Shown: positions 8,556 to 18,779 of the stretch, piece after piece | Numbering within the stretch: position 1 is the stretch's first letter | Layout: each line of letters opens with the position of its first letter | Source: an uncultured Chlorobiaceae bacterium | GTDB lineage: Bacteria; Bacteroidota; Chlorobiia; Chlorobiales; Chlorobiaceae | Reading direction: 5' to 3' | DNA: 64,000 nt | Assembly: GCA_903824295.1 (NCBI GenBank) | Contig: CAIJWE010000103.1 | Span: forward strand, 1 to 64,000 | The notes under the pieces: generated by a model | What the model was told of the DNA's origin: nothing | The model's database searches: none | Seen by the model: the letters and a program-made list of their open reading frames with translations, nothing else | Program-made: the position numbers and the translations under genes

Positions 8556-9067
8556 ACCCCCTCGACAAACTGGCGCTGAAGCTCAGCCTCACCAAAGCTG
8601 AAATTACCCTGGTCTCAGCTCTTCTGGCCTTTCTGCTGCTTGGCGGTATCCTTGTGAATATCCGTTCATCTGAAAAGGTCGATCTCCTTGTCAAAAAAGC
8701 GGAAAGTGCCCGATACCGTGAAGCGGAGGTAGACAGCCTCATCGCTCTTGCCACCGTGCAGCAGGAAAGCGTCAAGGAGGATGTGCTGCAGGATGCTGAA
8801 ACCGAAGCCGATGACGTTGCGACTGAAAAAAGGGCTGAACACCGCTCATCAGGAAAAAAAGTCTTTACCGGCACGCTCTCTTTCAACAAGGCGAGCAGCC
8901 AGCAGTTACAGAAAATTCCGGGAATCGGACCGGTCATGGCCGAACGACTGGTTACTTTCAGAAAATCAAAAGGGGGAAAAGTGCTCCAATTCCAGGATTT
9001 TCTTGACGTCAAAGGTATCGGCAAAAAAAAGCTTGAATCCCTCAAAAAATATTTCATACTCGAATAA
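8552..9067 (+). CDS. Membrane-anchored helix-hairpin-helix protein (ComEA-like)
   Basis: A 171-residue protein. Residues about 18-35 form one hydrophobic anchor (LVSALLAFLLLGGILVNI). A charged linker follows. The last 65 residues are a tandem helix-hairpin-helix module: FNKASSQQLQKIPGIGPVMAERLV, then FLDVKGIGKKKLESL. This is the ComEA arrangement, an N-terminal anchor with a periplasmic non-specific DNA-binding module, as used in DNA uptake. The start overlaps the alr stop by ATGA and its stop overlaps the next start by 1 bp. No other competence gene is in view, so a transformation role is an inference from domain type. Confidence 0.8.
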   Translation: MNPLDKLALKLSLTKAEITLVSALLAFLLLGGILVNIRSSEKVDLLVKKAESARYREAEVDSLIALATVQQESVKEDVLQDAETEADDVATEKRAEHRSSGKKVFTGTLSFNKASSQQLQKIPGIGPVMAERLVTFRKSKGGKVLQFQDFLDVKGIGKKKLESLKKYFILE

Positions 9068-9948
9068 TGAGCCTAAGCCTGATCGCCTGCGCCATCGACC
9101 AGAGAGAGTGCGCTGTCGTTTGCATGAAAAAATCCGGCGGCAGCCATTACAGCCTTGACGGGTGCAATACGTTGCCATTCGGCCTTGACGACCTTGCTTC
9201 AGCCAAAGGAAATCGACTGCTGAAAAAGCTTGACAGCCATCTCAACCTCTGGCCGGATGAAGAGTTGGCGCTCTGCCTCGGGCCAAAAAACTACCTTCCC
9301 CTTCCCGTCTCTTTTCCTGCAAATACAAGCGTGGAGAGGTGCCGGGAGTACTCACGGATTGAAGCGCAATACTTTTTAAGCCAACCCGAAAAGTACGATT
9401 GCGACTGTGTCGGTTATGGCAGTAACCAGAAGGGATTGCATGAAAAAAAGATGCTGCTCTTCTATCCCGCCACAGCCAGCAGAAGAGTTTCAGAACACCT
9501 TGCAGCCTCTCGCCGAATCATCTTCAGCGGCACCCCGCAGTCTCCTCTTCTTTACCTCTCCAACTTTACGACAGAGAGGCTGGTCATCCTTGAGATTGAA
9601 AGCAACTATCTCCTTCTGACTGCATCAAAAGAGGGCCGGTTAGAACAATTTTCATGTCGGGAGACAAAAAACCGGAAAGAGAGCGAATACTTCACCATCA
9701 AGGAGCTTGTCGAAAACCCGCTCTTCCGCGAAACGGAGGTACAACTGACCGGCACACTGGCCGACAAGGCGATGACAAGACTCATCAAAAAAGAGACCTC
9801 GATGACGCTCAAACCACTCAGTATCACTCCCTCACTCTCCATCAGTAACCCTTCAAAATTTTCCATCTCCTCTGCGGTTGCAGTCAAAGCCATCAGCCTG
9901 GCACTAATGGCTTTGGACAGGCAAAAGAGGTTTTCGTTCAAGCACTAA
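9067..9948 (+). CDS. Unknown protein in alr operon
   Basis: A 293-residue protein beginning MSLSLIACAIDQRECAVVC. I recognise no family. The first 200 residues have alternating strands and helices that could fit an actin-like (PilM-type) fold: a short beta strand start, a LALCLGPKNYLPLP segment and a LVILEIESNYLLLTA segment. This is weak. The C-terminal 80 residues are Ser/Lys-rich and end in a mildly hydrophobic stretch with no clear membrane helix. The start overlaps the stop of the helix-hairpin-helix gene by one base. The last 45 bases overlap the 3' end of the sensor kinase gene on the other strand, which raises the possibility that the C-terminus was remodelled. Confidence 0.6.
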   Translation: MSLSLIACAIDQRECAVVCMKKSGGSHYSLDGCNTLPFGLDDLASAKGNRLLKKLDSHLNLWPDEELALCLGPKNYLPLPVSFPANTSVERCREYSRIEAQYFLSQPEKYDCDCVGYGSNQKGLHEKKMLLFYPATASRRVSEHLAASRRIIFSGTPQSPLLYLSNFTTERLVILEIESNYLLLTASKEGRLEQFSCRETKNRKESEYFTIKELVENPLFRETEVQLTGTLADKAMTRLIKKETSMTLKPLSITPSLSISNPSKFSISSAVAVKAISLALMALDRQKRFSFKH

Positions 9949-12900
9949 TTGTGCTGAAATGACTTCATTGATTTCTCTGGTAAGCTGGGCCATCTTTACC
10001 GGTTTTTTCAGAAGCTTGCTGATACCGTAACGGGCCAGGGACAAATTGTTTTCGATCTCCTTGCCATAGCCGGTCAGAAGGATAACCGGCAGATCCTCCC
10101 GTATTTCATGCAGTGCTGAGATAAGCTCGATTCCGTTCATCTCCGGCATGGTGAGATCGGTTATGAGCAGGTCGAACGCAGCGGGGTCCTGGCGGAAAAC
10201 TTCAAGTGCCCGGCGAGGAGAACTGAAAACCTTTACACTGAAACCGAGTTTCGTGAGCATGGTCGACATCATTTTCAGGGTGCTCTCTTCATCGTCTATG
10301 AAAAGCAGCCGACAGGAGCCCTGAATCGGACGTTCGTCATGCTCAGATTTTTTCTGCTGTTCTTCGATAACCGGCAGAAAAATGCTGAATGAGCTTCCTT
10401 TGCCTTTCCGGCTTTCAACGGTTATTTCTCCTCCAAAACTTTTGATGATACCATGAACCACCGAAAGTCCGAGCCCGGTACCTTTATTGACCGACTTCGT
10501 CGTAAAGAACGGCTCAAAAATACGTTCCATGGTGGCGTCATCCATGCCGCAGCCGGTATCGGAAACAGAAAGGTTCACAAACCGCTCATGCCCGTTTTTT
10601 GCCAGTTCTTTTCCCAATACGCCCTCAGGAATGACCTCCCTGAGCTCGATGCTCAGATCCCCGCCATTTTCCTCCATTGCCTGAAATGCGTTGGTACAGA
10701 GATTGACGATAACCTGATGGATCTTGGACGGATCGGCAAGGATGTTCCTGCACTGCTGAATATTCGCGTTGATGCTGATTGTTGCAGGGATTGACGGGCG
10801 AAGCAGTTTCAGCGCTTCCTGGAGTATTGACTGGACAGAAACAACCGAAGGAGTGCTCTCCTGGGCCTTGCTGAAGGTGAGGATCTGCAAAACAAGATTC
10901 TGAGCGCGGTCCGCCGCCCTGACAATTTCGGAAAAATATTCATAATGCGGATCATCTCCGGAAAGGGTAAGCAATCCCATCTCAGCATAGCCCATGATCG
11001 GGGTGAGAATATTGTTGAAATCGTGCGCGATGCCTCCGGCAAGCGTCCCTATGGTTTCAAGCCGCTGGGTCTTGCGCATGCGCTTTTCAAGTTCATTCTG
11101 ACTGTTCAGAACATTAACCCGCTCGGTAATATCAATAAGAATGCCATCGATACAAGAGAACTGGCCCTCGTCGGAAAAAGTCGATGTTTTCCGGTCTTCG
11201 ATCCACTTGACTGAATTATGTTCATCAATGATCCTGTAAACGATGATCAGGGAATCTTTTTTGCTCATGAGCTCCCGGTTGGACTGCTTAACTGTTTCGC
11301 GGTCTTCCGGATGGATGGAGTTCATTGCGTCATCCAGCGTTCCGGTCATGCCGGGGAACAGGATGTTTGAAGCCGAAAAGATCGAATTGCTGAAAAACTT
11401 GATGGCACCGTCACCGTACATCCTGTAAACGGCACCGGGAATATTGTCGATAATGGAGCGCAGCTCTTCGCGCAACCTCGACTGCAGGGTATATGCTGCC
11501 AGCACGGCCTCATTTTTTTTCATTTCCGTGAGGTCTACAACAACCTCACGACCCCCTGTGATCACACCTCCTGTGAACACCGGTGCGGCGTAGAGCAGTG
11601 CTTGAAATTCAGTTCCGTCCTTCCTGAGCCCCATCACCTCAATATTTTCCATTTTGCCGTCAAGGATGGATTGCAGTATGCCATCCAAACGGGAGATATC
11701 CGAGGTGTTAACCAGACTGTATAAAGAAAGGCTCTGCATCTCCAAGGCATCATATCCGAAAAACACCAGACTTTGCCTGTTGCAGTAAGTAATCACTCCA
11801 TGTTTGTCAGTCTCTATAACCGGAAGAGGAAGGAATGCCGTCAGTTCCCTGAACCTTCTTTCACTCTCCTTGATGGCCGACTCGTGCTTTATCCGCTCGG
11901 TGATGTCCCGCGAAATACCGAAAATCACGGGGCACCCATCCCAGGTTCCATGGGTAACGATCGTTTCCACAGGAATCAGGGAACCTGTTTTCGTCATCAG
12001 GGGGACGAGACAGACGCTTTCTGTGCCACAAAGCATCCCTTCAATATTGCGCCTGGCTTCAGCCTGCTGAGAAGGAGGATGGAAGTCAAGCACATGCATC
12101 CGATATGCCTCTTCCGATGTATACCCGAGACGGGAGAGCACGGCAGAGTTTGTGTGCTTGACCATCTCGTCAGTACCGACAATGAAGAGCAAGTCGTCAA
12201 TGGTATTGAACAGTGCCTCCAGATTTCTGTTCGTCGTGTTTATCTTTTCCTCGTGTTTTGCCTGAACAATGGCGGTACCAATCTGGGATGCCACGGCCTC
12301 AAGGGCCTTGCGTGCAAATTCCGGAACATGGCCAATCTTGTGGGAAGAGATATTCAGACATGCCACAGCGATATTCTTGCTCAGGACAGGAACGATCGCA
12401 ATTGCCTTTAGTCCCTCTTCCATACCCGCTTCTCTGGTAGTGAGATCAATCTCCTCATAACGGCTGTAGATTGGTGTACCTTGAGAAACGATACGCATCT
12501 GGTTGCAATTGCTCTCGTAATGACTTGTTTTACCGACAAATGATTCCGTAAGCCCTTCAGAGAAGGTAAGCCTCAGGCTGTTGTCGGCTTCGTTCACGAG
12601 GTAGATTCCGCCACAATCCATGCCTGAAATTTCAAGCGCGCTCTGCAGACAGATTTTCAGCGTCTCCTCGAAGGATAAGGAGGCACTGAGCTTCAGTGCA
12701 AGATCGAGTTCGCACTGGATCATTCGTTCGACATGCGTCCTCTGAAGGGCGTTGGCAATGATTCCTCCAGCAAGCTTGAGTACCGAAACAGTCTCCTGTG
12801 GCCAATGGCGCTCTTTTGTAACCGCGTCGAAGCCGATGTATCCGAACGGGAGATTACCTGAGGAGAGGGGAATGATGATGAGCGATCGGATATCCTGCTG

Positions 12901-14163
12901 TTCGAGGATCTCTTTCTCAGCGGCAGCTTCCTCCGGCAACTCCGATACTTTCGGTATGAGGATCGTTTCATTCTTGTTGATCTGTTCCATCAGCCATACA
13001 AACTGATCAGTCGGAAGGTGCTGCAGGATCTCAATCTGCGACTCAATACCCTCGGCACACCACTCGTGGGTATTGTCCATCAGCCGCTGGTTGTCGTAAC
13101 ACTGGAAGATATAACTCCGGTCTGCCTGTACGAACTTTCCGATGGTTTCGAGGGCAACATTGACCATCTTGTCGATTTTTCCGACAGGCACGTTGATGAA
13201 CTGGTTGGCCAACGTGGTGACAAGACGCTCGAACCTTCGGTTGTATGAGAGAGAGGGCTCGTAGCCGCCATGAGAAGCCGCGTCGAGGATAAAGGAGTCG
13301 TAGTGTGAGACCGTGCCGTTTTCATCGCGATGGATGAACCTGAAATCATAGACCTGGATTTCGGAATCCTCTTGTCCCAGCATCCGGTACTCCAGCTCGA
13401 ACGATTCTCGACACCTCTCTGCGGTGAACGATTCAGCTTCCGCCAAAACCCGAGCCCTGTCGTCTGGATGAATGAGGCTGGTATAACTGACCGCATTTCC
13501 AGTCAGCTCGGCCGGCAGGCAGCCAGGCAGTGTTCCGAAATTCTTCGTGACTTCGAGTACTGGCCAGCCGGGACTGTTTTTCAGGCGGAATACCGAGACC
13601 GGCCCACCCATAAACATGTTTCTTTCCTTGCGAAGCCTTTCCTCGGTAAGCTTCCTCTTGGTTATATCATGCTGGGTGCCTACCATGCGAACCGGCTTTC
13701 CCTCCCGGTCACGCTCAAAAACCATACCCCGGTCGAGCACCCATACCCAATCGCCGTTTTTGTGCCGCATCCTGAGCTCGATTTCATCGAAATCGGACTC
13801 CCCGCTGAAATGCCTTTCAAGCAGGTCGGTTGGGCACTTCAGATCGTCAGGGTCGCACAGCCTCTTCCAGGTTTCGATTGTGACCGGTTCGAGTTCCTCT
13901 TTTGTATAACCTGCGATTTCAGCCCAGCGGTTGTTTACGGCAACTGTTCCCGAACCGATATCCCAGTCCCAGGAACCAGCCTCGGTGCCGGCAATGAACA
14001 ACCCCAGGGTTTCAACCTGTTTTTCATAATCAGCCAGCTTCGCATCTTTTTCCTTGAGCGAAGCCTTCAGTTGCTGATTTTCCTCTTCGAGGCGTCGAAA
14101 ATGTTCCGTCATCATATCAACAAATCGGTTATCGATATTCGTCTCTCTTTGATACGCTTGCAT
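9904..14163 (-). CDS. Multi-PAS/GAF hybrid sensor histidine kinase with receiver domain
   Basis: A 1419-residue protein without evident membrane segments. In order: a coiled coil (about 15-50); PAS/PAC domains (about 50-170 and 180-300); two GAF domains (about 315-470 and 480-640); three further PAS domains (about 655-1030); a HisKA dimerisation helix with the phosphoacceptor His1047 in GGIAHDFNNIL; an ATPase domain with N-box NLCTNAFQAMEE, G1 DTGCGM, FEPFFTTK and GTGLGLSVVHG; and a C-terminal receiver with phosphoacceptor Asp1336 in LLITDLTMPEMNG and a conserved Lys in LLKKP. All kinase boxes are intact. The ligand of the GAF/PAS sensors cannot be read; some could bind tetrapyrroles, flavin or heme. 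No dedicated response regulator or output gene is adjacent. Confidence 0.93.
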   Translation of the reverse strand: MQAYQRETNIDNRFVDMMTEHFRRLEEENQQLKASLKEKDAKLADYEKQVETLGLFIAGTEAGSWDWDIGSGTVAVNNRWAEIAGYTKEELEPVTIETWKRLCDPDDLKCPTDLLERHFSGESDFDEIELRMRHKNGDWVWVLDRGMVFERDREGKPVRMVGTQHDITKRKLTEERLRKERNMFMGGPVSVFRLKNSPGWPVLEVTKNFGTLPGCLPAELTGNAVSYTSLIHPDDRARVLAEAESFTAERCRESFELEYRMLGQEDSEIQVYDFRFIHRDENGTVSHYDSFILDAASHGGYEPSLSYNRRFERLVTTLANQFINVPVGKIDKMVNVALETIGKFVQADRSYIFQCYDNQRLMDNTHEWCAEGIESQIEILQHLPTDQFVWLMEQINKNETILIPKVSELPEEAAAEKEILEQQDIRSLIIIPLSSGNLPFGYIGFDAVTKERHWPQETVSVLKLAGGIIANALQRTHVERMIQCELDLALKLSASLSFEETLKICLQSALEISGMDCGGIYLVNEADNSLRLTFSEGLTESFVGKTSHYESNCNQMRIVSQGTPIYSRYEEIDLTTREAGMEEGLKAIAIVPVLSKNIAVACLNISSHKIGHVPEFARKALEAVASQIGTAIVQAKHEEKINTTNRNLEALFNTIDDLLFIVGTDEMVKHTNSAVLSRLGYTSEEAYRMHVLDFHPPSQQAEARRNIEGMLCGTESVCLVPLMTKTGSLIPVETIVTHGTWDGCPVIFGISRDITERIKHESAIKESERRFRELTAFLPLPVIETDKHGVITYCNRQSLVFFGYDALEMQSLSLYSLVNTSDISRLDGILQSILDGKMENIEVMGLRKDGTEFQALLYAAPVFTGGVITGGREVVVDLTEMKKNEAVLAAYTLQSRLREELRSIIDNIPGAVYRMYGDGAIKFFSNSIFSASNILFPGMTGTLDDAMNSIHPEDRETVKQSNRELMSKKDSLIIVYRIIDEHNSVKWIEDRKTSTFSDEGQFSCIDGILIDITERVNVLNSQNELEKRMRKTQRLETIGTLAGGIAHDFNNILTPIMGYAEMGLLTLSGDDPHYEYFSEIVRAADRAQNLVLQILTFSKAQESTPSVVSVQSILQEALKLLRPSIPATISINANIQQCRNILADPSKIHQVIVNLCTNAFQAMEENGGDLSIELREVIPEGVLGKELAKNGHERFVNLSVSDTGCGMDDATMERIFEPFFTTKSVNKGTGLGLSVVHGIIKSFGGEITVESRKGKGSSFSIFLPVIEEQQKKSEHDERPIQGSCRLLFIDDEESTLKMMSTMLTKLGFSVKVFSSPRRALEVFRQDPAAFDLLITDLTMPEMNGIELISALHEIREDLPVILLTGYGKEIENNLSLARYGISKLLKKPVKMAQLTREINEVISAQLVLERKPLLPVQSH

Positions 14164-14474
14164 TGCACCTGTGCAAAAGCCGTATTTCCTATACTATTGA
14201 GAGAGTTACAACGAAGTTTTTTTGCAAACCTATTGATTTTATGCACGTTTCAAAAAAAATAACAACAGGTTTACCAAGTTTTCCTCGAAATCCTTGTCAT
14301 CAGGAATCGGCTGATTTCAGGCATCTTGCTCTCTCGTCAAAATAAGGTAATGGTACGTTAATTTGTTTTGTAATTGGTGGCCATTCTGATGAAAAGTACC
14401 ACCTGTTCCGGAATCCACCTGATATAAAAAGCCATCAGCTCGTCACTGATGGCTTTTGGAGAATAAGCAGGAGA
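14164..14474. other. Intergenic region between sensor kinase and asd
   Basis: These 311 bases hold no convincing gene. The right part contains the asd terminator. The left part should carry the promoter of the minus-strand sensor kinase, but no clear promoter or operator was recognised. Confidence 0.5.
14430..14460 (-). terminator. asd terminator
   Basis: A perfect 12-bp stem (14430-14441 with 14449-14460) with a 7-nt loop. A-runs on the left arm become a T-run on the minus strand. It lies 15 bp beyond the asd stop and could also stop transcription in the plus direction. Confidence 0.85.
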
Positions 14475-15497
14475 TCAGCTCCGTTTCGCGACAATTACCT
14501 CAGCAATCTGCACCGCATTGGTCGCCGCGCCTTTGCGGAGGTTGTCGGCCACGATCCACATATTGAGGGTCTGTGGATGCCAGTAGTCACGGCGAATCCT
14601 GCCTACAAAAACTTCGTCGCGCTCGTAGGAGGTGAGCGGCATAGGGTAGATGCGTGCCGAAGGGTCGTCCTGCAGAATGATGCCTGGTGACGTGCGAAGC
14701 AGTTCGCGCACCTCGTCGATATCAAAATCATGCTCAAGTTCAATGTTGAGCGACTCTCCGTGACCGCCATAGACCGGAATGCGCACCGTGGTGGGAGAGA
14801 TGCTCATCGTTTTGTCGCCCATGATTTTGCGGGTCTCGTTGACCATCTTCATCTCCTCCTTGGTGTAGCCGTTATCGGTGAAGGCATCGATCTGCGGCAC
14901 GGCATTGAAGGCGATCTGGTGAAAATGGGTGAACTGCTCCTGACTCTCTCCAGCCAGCTCGCTTTCAAGGGCGTCGCGCCCTATCTTTCCCTTGCCGGTC
15001 ACCGACTGGTAGGTTGAAACGACCACCCTCTTGACGCCGAAGCGGTCGTGCAGCGGCTTGAGCACCACCACCATCTGAATGGTTGAGCAATTGGGGTTGG
15101 CAATAATCGGTTCGGGGCGGCCATCGGCCCTGAAAATGGCACCGGGGTTGACCTCCGGCACAACAAGGGGCACATCGGGCTCCATGCGGAATGCTGATGA
15201 GTTGTCGATAACAACCGCACCTTCAGCCGCCGCAACCACGGCCCACTCTTTGCTGGCAGTAGCGCCTGCCGAAAAAAGGGCGATATCAACATCACGGAAA
15301 GCCTCTTCAGAGGGTTCGCGAATGATGAACTCCTTGCCCCTGAAGGTCACCGTCTGACCGGCGCTTCTTGACGACGCAAGCGGCACAAAATCGGTTGCAG
15401 GAAAATTTCTCTCTTCAAGAACCTTGATCATCGTGCGACCGACCAGACCGGTTGCACCAAGTACCGCCACACGGCAACGGGAATCCTGATTACTCAT
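14475..15497 (-). CDS. asd: Aspartate-semialdehyde dehydrogenase
   Basis: A 340-residue protein of typical length. It reduces aspartyl phosphate to aspartate semialdehyde for lysine/diaminopimelate, threonine and methionine synthesis. It has the N-terminal NADP-binding motif VAVLGATGLVGRTM, the active-site Cys in IIANPNCSTIQMVV, and the later GGHGESLNIEL segment carrying the catalytic His. It is the last gene of a recA-dusB-asd run, with 6 bp to dusB, and is followed by a strong terminator. Confidence 0.96.
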   Translation of the reverse strand: MSNQDSRCRVAVLGATGLVGRTMIKVLEERNFPATDFVPLASSRSAGQTVTFRGKEFIIREPSEEAFRDVDIALFSAGATASKEWAVVAAAEGAVVIDNSSAFRMEPDVPLVVPEVNPGAIFRADGRPEPIIANPNCSTIQMVVVLKPLHDRFGVKRVVVSTYQSVTGKGKIGRDALESELAGESQEQFTHFHQIAFNAVPQIDAFTDNGYTKEEMKMVNETRKIMGDKTMSISPTTVRIPVYGGHGESLNIELEHDFDIDEVRELLRTSPGIILQDDPSARIYPMPLTSYERDEVFVGRIRRDYWHPQTLNMWIVADNLRKGAATNAVQIAEVIVAKRS

Positions 15498-15503
15498 AAC
15501 TTA

Positions 15504-16562
15504 TTATATATTATTGGCTTGATAATTTAATGACAATCTATCGGAATGGTCATTGAGGCACTCCGTGCCCTCATGAATCTTCCCATCCCTTGCATATCCT
15601 TCACACTCCTCGCGGTAGTCAAGAAGAATATCGACAACCTGCTCCCATCCATCCTCGCGTACCAGCTTGTTGCGTGCCCGCGACACCATCGGAAGCGCTT
15701 TCAGGTAGGTGGCATAGTGGCGGCGCATCTCAAGCACCCCATACTTTTCGCCCTTGAACTGCACGGAGAGCTTCAAGTGCTCAATGGCAACCTCAATTCG
15801 TGCACGAAAATCGGGCGGCGGCACCAGCTTGCCGGTTTTCAGCAACGCTTTTGCCGCATCAAAGATAAAAGGGTTCCCGATGGAGCCCCGGCCAATCATC
15901 ACGCCATCCGCCCCTGTTTCAGCAAACATGGCAAGAGCATCTTCGGGTGACCAGATATCGCCATTGGCAATAAGCGGTATGCGCGCCTGCTCTTTGACCT
16001 GACGGATCCAGTTCCAGTCCGCCCTCCCCTTGTACATCTGGCTGCGCGTACGGCCATGCAGCGCAAGAGCCTGAATGCCGGCATCTTCAAGGCGGGGCAG
16101 AATATCAAGGATATTAATCGACTCAAGATCCCAGCCAATCCTTGTTTTAGCCGTCACCGGAATGGAGACCGCCTTGACAACCGCCCCGGAAATGGCGGCC
16201 ATCTTTTCCGGCTCCCTGAGCAGGGCCGCGCCAGCCCCTTTACCGGCAACCTTTTTGGTCGGGCAGCCGAAATTGATATCGAGATAGTCGGGGCCATACT
16301 CTTCGGCAATAACGGCAGCCTCAACCATCGACTCAACACTGCTGCCAAAAATCTGTATGGCAAAGGGGCGCTCCATCTCATCGACCTTCAGCTTCCGGAG
16401 CGACTTTTCAACTCCCCGGCGCAACGCTTCTGCACTGATAAACTCGGTATAGACTATATCGGCCCCATGCCGCTTGCAGAGCTGCCGGAATGCCCGGTCG
16501 GTCACATCCTCCATCGGCGCAAGAATCACCGGCTGGTCAATCTCAATGGCACCTATCTTCAT
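15504..16562 (-). CDS. dusB: tRNA-dihydrouridine synthase
   Basis: A 352-residue flavoprotein reducing uridine to dihydrouridine in tRNA. It has the TIM-barrel Dus pattern: [17 protein letters not shown] at the start, the catalytic Cys in [19 protein letters not shown], the KTRIGWD block, HGRTR, and [22 protein letters not shown] for FMN binding. The family resembles the DusB/NifR3 type. Its start overlaps the recA stop by ATGA, so translation is probably coupled to recA. Confidence 0.93.
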   Translation of the reverse strand: MKIGAIEIDQPVILAPMEDVTDRAFRQLCKRHGADIVYTEFISAEALRRGVEKSLRKLKVDEMERPFAIQIFGSSVESMVEAAVIAEEYGPDYLDINFGCPTKKVAGKGAGAALLREPEKMAAISGAVVKAVSIPVTAKTRIGWDLESINILDILPRLEDAGIQALALHGRTRSQMYKGRADWNWIRQVKEQARIPLIANGDIWSPEDALAMFAETGADGVMIGRGSIGNPFIFDAAKALLKTGKLVPPPDFRARIEVAIEHLKLSVQFKGEKYGVLEMRRHYATYLKALPMVSRARNKLVREDGWEQVVDILLDYREECEGYARDGKIHEGTECLNDHSDRLSLNYQANNI

Positions 16563-17611
16563 ACCTGCCCGTTCACCACCTCGGCTGGCCCGCTCATCAG
16601 CACCTTAACCTGCGCCTGAATCTTGCTGTAGAGAGCCGCATCTTCACGCAGCGCCTTCTTGACCGTTTCACGTCCCTGGCCAAGCTTGTCTGTGCCATAA
16701 CTGAACCATGAACCGGCCTTTTTGACAACACCAAACTCAACAGCCAGATCAATCAGCTCACCCATGGCCGAAATACCCTCTCCATAAAGAATATCGAACT
16801 CAGCCGTACGGAAAGGAGGAGCAACCTTGTTTTTGACCACTTTCACCTTCGTACGGTTGCCTGTAATCTCTTCACCGTCCTTGATCTGGGCAATTTTACG
16901 TATATCGAGACGTACTGACGAATAAAATTTCAGCGCCTTGCCGCCAGTCGTTGTTTCAGGGTTGCCATAGACCACCCCGATTTTATCGCGGAGCTGATTG
17001 ATGAAAATACAGACGCAGCTCGATTTTGAGATGGCACCGGTAAGCTTGCGCAACGCCTGACTCATAAGCCGCGCCTGGAGACCCATCACACTGTCGCCCA
17101 TCTCGCCTTCAAGCTCTGCCTGGGGCACCAGAGCCGCAACAGAGTCGACCACCACCACATCAATGGCGTTACTCCTCACCAGCGTCTCCACAATGGAAAG
17201 CGCCTGCTCGCCCGATTCCGGCTGGCTGATAAGCAGTGCATTAATATCGACACCAAGTTTGCGTGCGTAAGAGGGGTCGAAAGCATGTTCAGCATCAACG
17301 ATAGCCGCAATTCCCCCCTCTTTCTGTGCCTCCGCAATAACATGGAGGGCGAGGGTTGTTTTTCCGGAGGATTCCGGCCCATAAATTTCGGTGACACGGC
17401 CACGGGGCAGGCCACCAACGCCGAGGGCAAAATCGAGGGTCATCGAGCCAGTTGAAATCGACTGCACCTTCATTCCCGCTGAATCGTCACCGAGGCGCAT
17501 GATAGCTCCCTTGCCAAACTGTTTTTCAAGAGCCTCAACGGCGAGGTTCAGTTGTTTGAGTTTTGCCGGATCAACCGTAACGGCTTTTTTTTCAATTTTC
17601 GGATTATCCAT
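16559..17611 (-). CDS. recA: Recombinase RecA
   Basis: A 350-residue protein of standard length for homologous recombination and the SOS response. Walker A is [29 protein letters not shown] is the Walker B region, and loop 1/loop 2 are represented by [15 protein letters not shown] and the [10 protein letters not shown]...[13 protein letters not shown] stretch. No intein is present. It follows the reductase gene by about 37 bp on the same strand and overlaps dusB at its end. I could not identify a LexA box in the short upstream gap. Confidence 0.98.
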   Translation of the reverse strand: MDNPKIEKKAVTVDPAKLKQLNLAVEALEKQFGKGAIMRLGDDSAGMKVQSISTGSMTLDFALGVGGLPRGRVTEIYGPESSGKTTLALHVIAEAQKEGGIAAIVDAEHAFDPSYARKLGVDINALLISQPESGEQALSIVETLVRSNAIDVVVVDSVAALVPQAELEGEMGDSVMGLQARLMSQALRKLTGAISKSSCVCIFINQLRDKIGVVYGNPETTTGGKALKFYSSVRLDIRKIAQIKDGEEITGNRTKVKVVKNKVAPPFRTAEFDILYGEGISAMGELIDLAVEFGVVKKAGSWFSYGTDKLGQGRETVKKALREDAALYSKIQAQVKVLMSGPAEVVNGQV

Positions 17612-17648
17612 TGTTGTGCATGTAAAAAAATTGAAGGAAGAATGCTCT

Positions 17649-18638
17649 TCAGCTTACAAGAGTCTTGAGCGTTCCAGAGAGTTCCCGATACGAGAGGCCA
17701 AGCTCCTGACGTGACTTGCTGTTGCTATATGCAAGAGGCCTTGAGGCTATACGAATGCTCTCCATACTGATAAAGGAGGGACGGCTTGAAAGCATCGACC
17801 AGATCTCTCCGCAAAAACCGGCAAACAGTCCGACAGCCCCAGGCACCATAAACGCCCGACCCGTGCTGCTGCCAGCAAGAGTACCAATAGCGTCAAAAAG
17901 TTCCCTGAAGCTCAGATTGCGGCCAACTACCAGATAGCGCTCCCCTGATCGCCCCGTTTCCCATGCCGCAAGGTGAGCATCAGCCACATCGCGAACATCA
18001 ACAAAACCAGTCGATCCTGAAGGGAAAAACGGCAGTTTTCCCTGATAGATAAGCCGCAGCACCTCGTTTGAAGAGCTGATCGAAGCAGGATTCTGGCGGT
18101 CAATGCCAATGACGACACCGGGATTGACCATCACCACTTCGAGCCCCTCGGCCACACCGCGCAACCCCTCAAGCTCAGCCAGGTGCTTGGCCTCCATGTA
18201 GCCGTTTCTACGCTGCCACTCCTGAAAGGTGGTTGCCTCGCTGGCTGGCGAACCATCCTCCGAAGCACCGACAGCCGCAATGGAGCTGGTCAAAACAAGC
18301 CGGCGGACATTATTATAAAGAGAAGCATTGACCACATTGCGTGTGCCGACCACATTGGCTTCATAGAGTGCACGGCGGGAACTCCTTGCATAGGAGATAA
18401 ACCCTGCACAATGAAAGACCGTATCGGCTCCCCTGAAAGCCTCAAGAAGAGCAAGAGAGTCCATAATGTCTGCACGGACAATATCAACCGGCAACCCCTC
18501 AAGAAAGGAGCAGTCCGAACTGTTCCGGGCAATCACCCTGAGGCGACTCCCTCCGGTCAGCCGTGAAAGCAGTGCAAGAAGTACCTGCGAACCAATATAT
18601 CCGGTAGCCCCGGTTATAACTATTGATGAGTTAAGCAT
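17649..18638 (-). CDS. NAD(P)-dependent epimerase/reductase (extended SDR, dihydroflavonol-reductase-like)
   Basis: A 329-residue extended short-chain dehydrogenase starting [16 protein letters not shown], the glycine-rich NAD(P) motif. The catalytic Tyr/Lys pair is in [11 protein letters not shown] and a Ser lies in LTSSIAAVG. The frame is open for another 28 codons upstream, but that sequence is not family-like. Bacterial members act on sugars, sterols or hopanoids, and the substrate cannot be assigned here. It is immediately upstream of recA on the same strand. Confidence 0.85.
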   Translation of the reverse strand: MLNSSIVITGATGYIGSQVLLALLSRLTGGSRLRVIARNSSDCSFLEGLPVDIVRADIMDSLALLEAFRGADTVFHCAGFISYARSSRRALYEANVVGTRNVVNASLYNNVRRLVLTSSIAAVGASEDGSPASEATTFQEWQRRNGYMEAKHLAELEGLRGVAEGLEVVMVNPGVVIGIDRQNPASISSSNEVLRLIYQGKLPFFPSGSTGFVDVRDVADAHLAAWETGRSGERYLVVGRNLSFRELFDAIGTLAGSSTGRAFMVPGAVGLFAGFCGEIWSMLSSRPSFISMESIRIASRPLAYSNSKSRQELGLSYRELSGTLKTLVS

Positions 18639-18779
18639 GAAACGCTGAAATAAAAAAGAAATCTTACGGTAAAGTATTGGCGACAACGAAATCGTCACCG
18701 TACTCGAAAATAAGAATTTCACGGCTATTGTGTTCCCCTATTTTCGTAATCCTGAAGGAGCGATGAAGAACGGTGAAAT

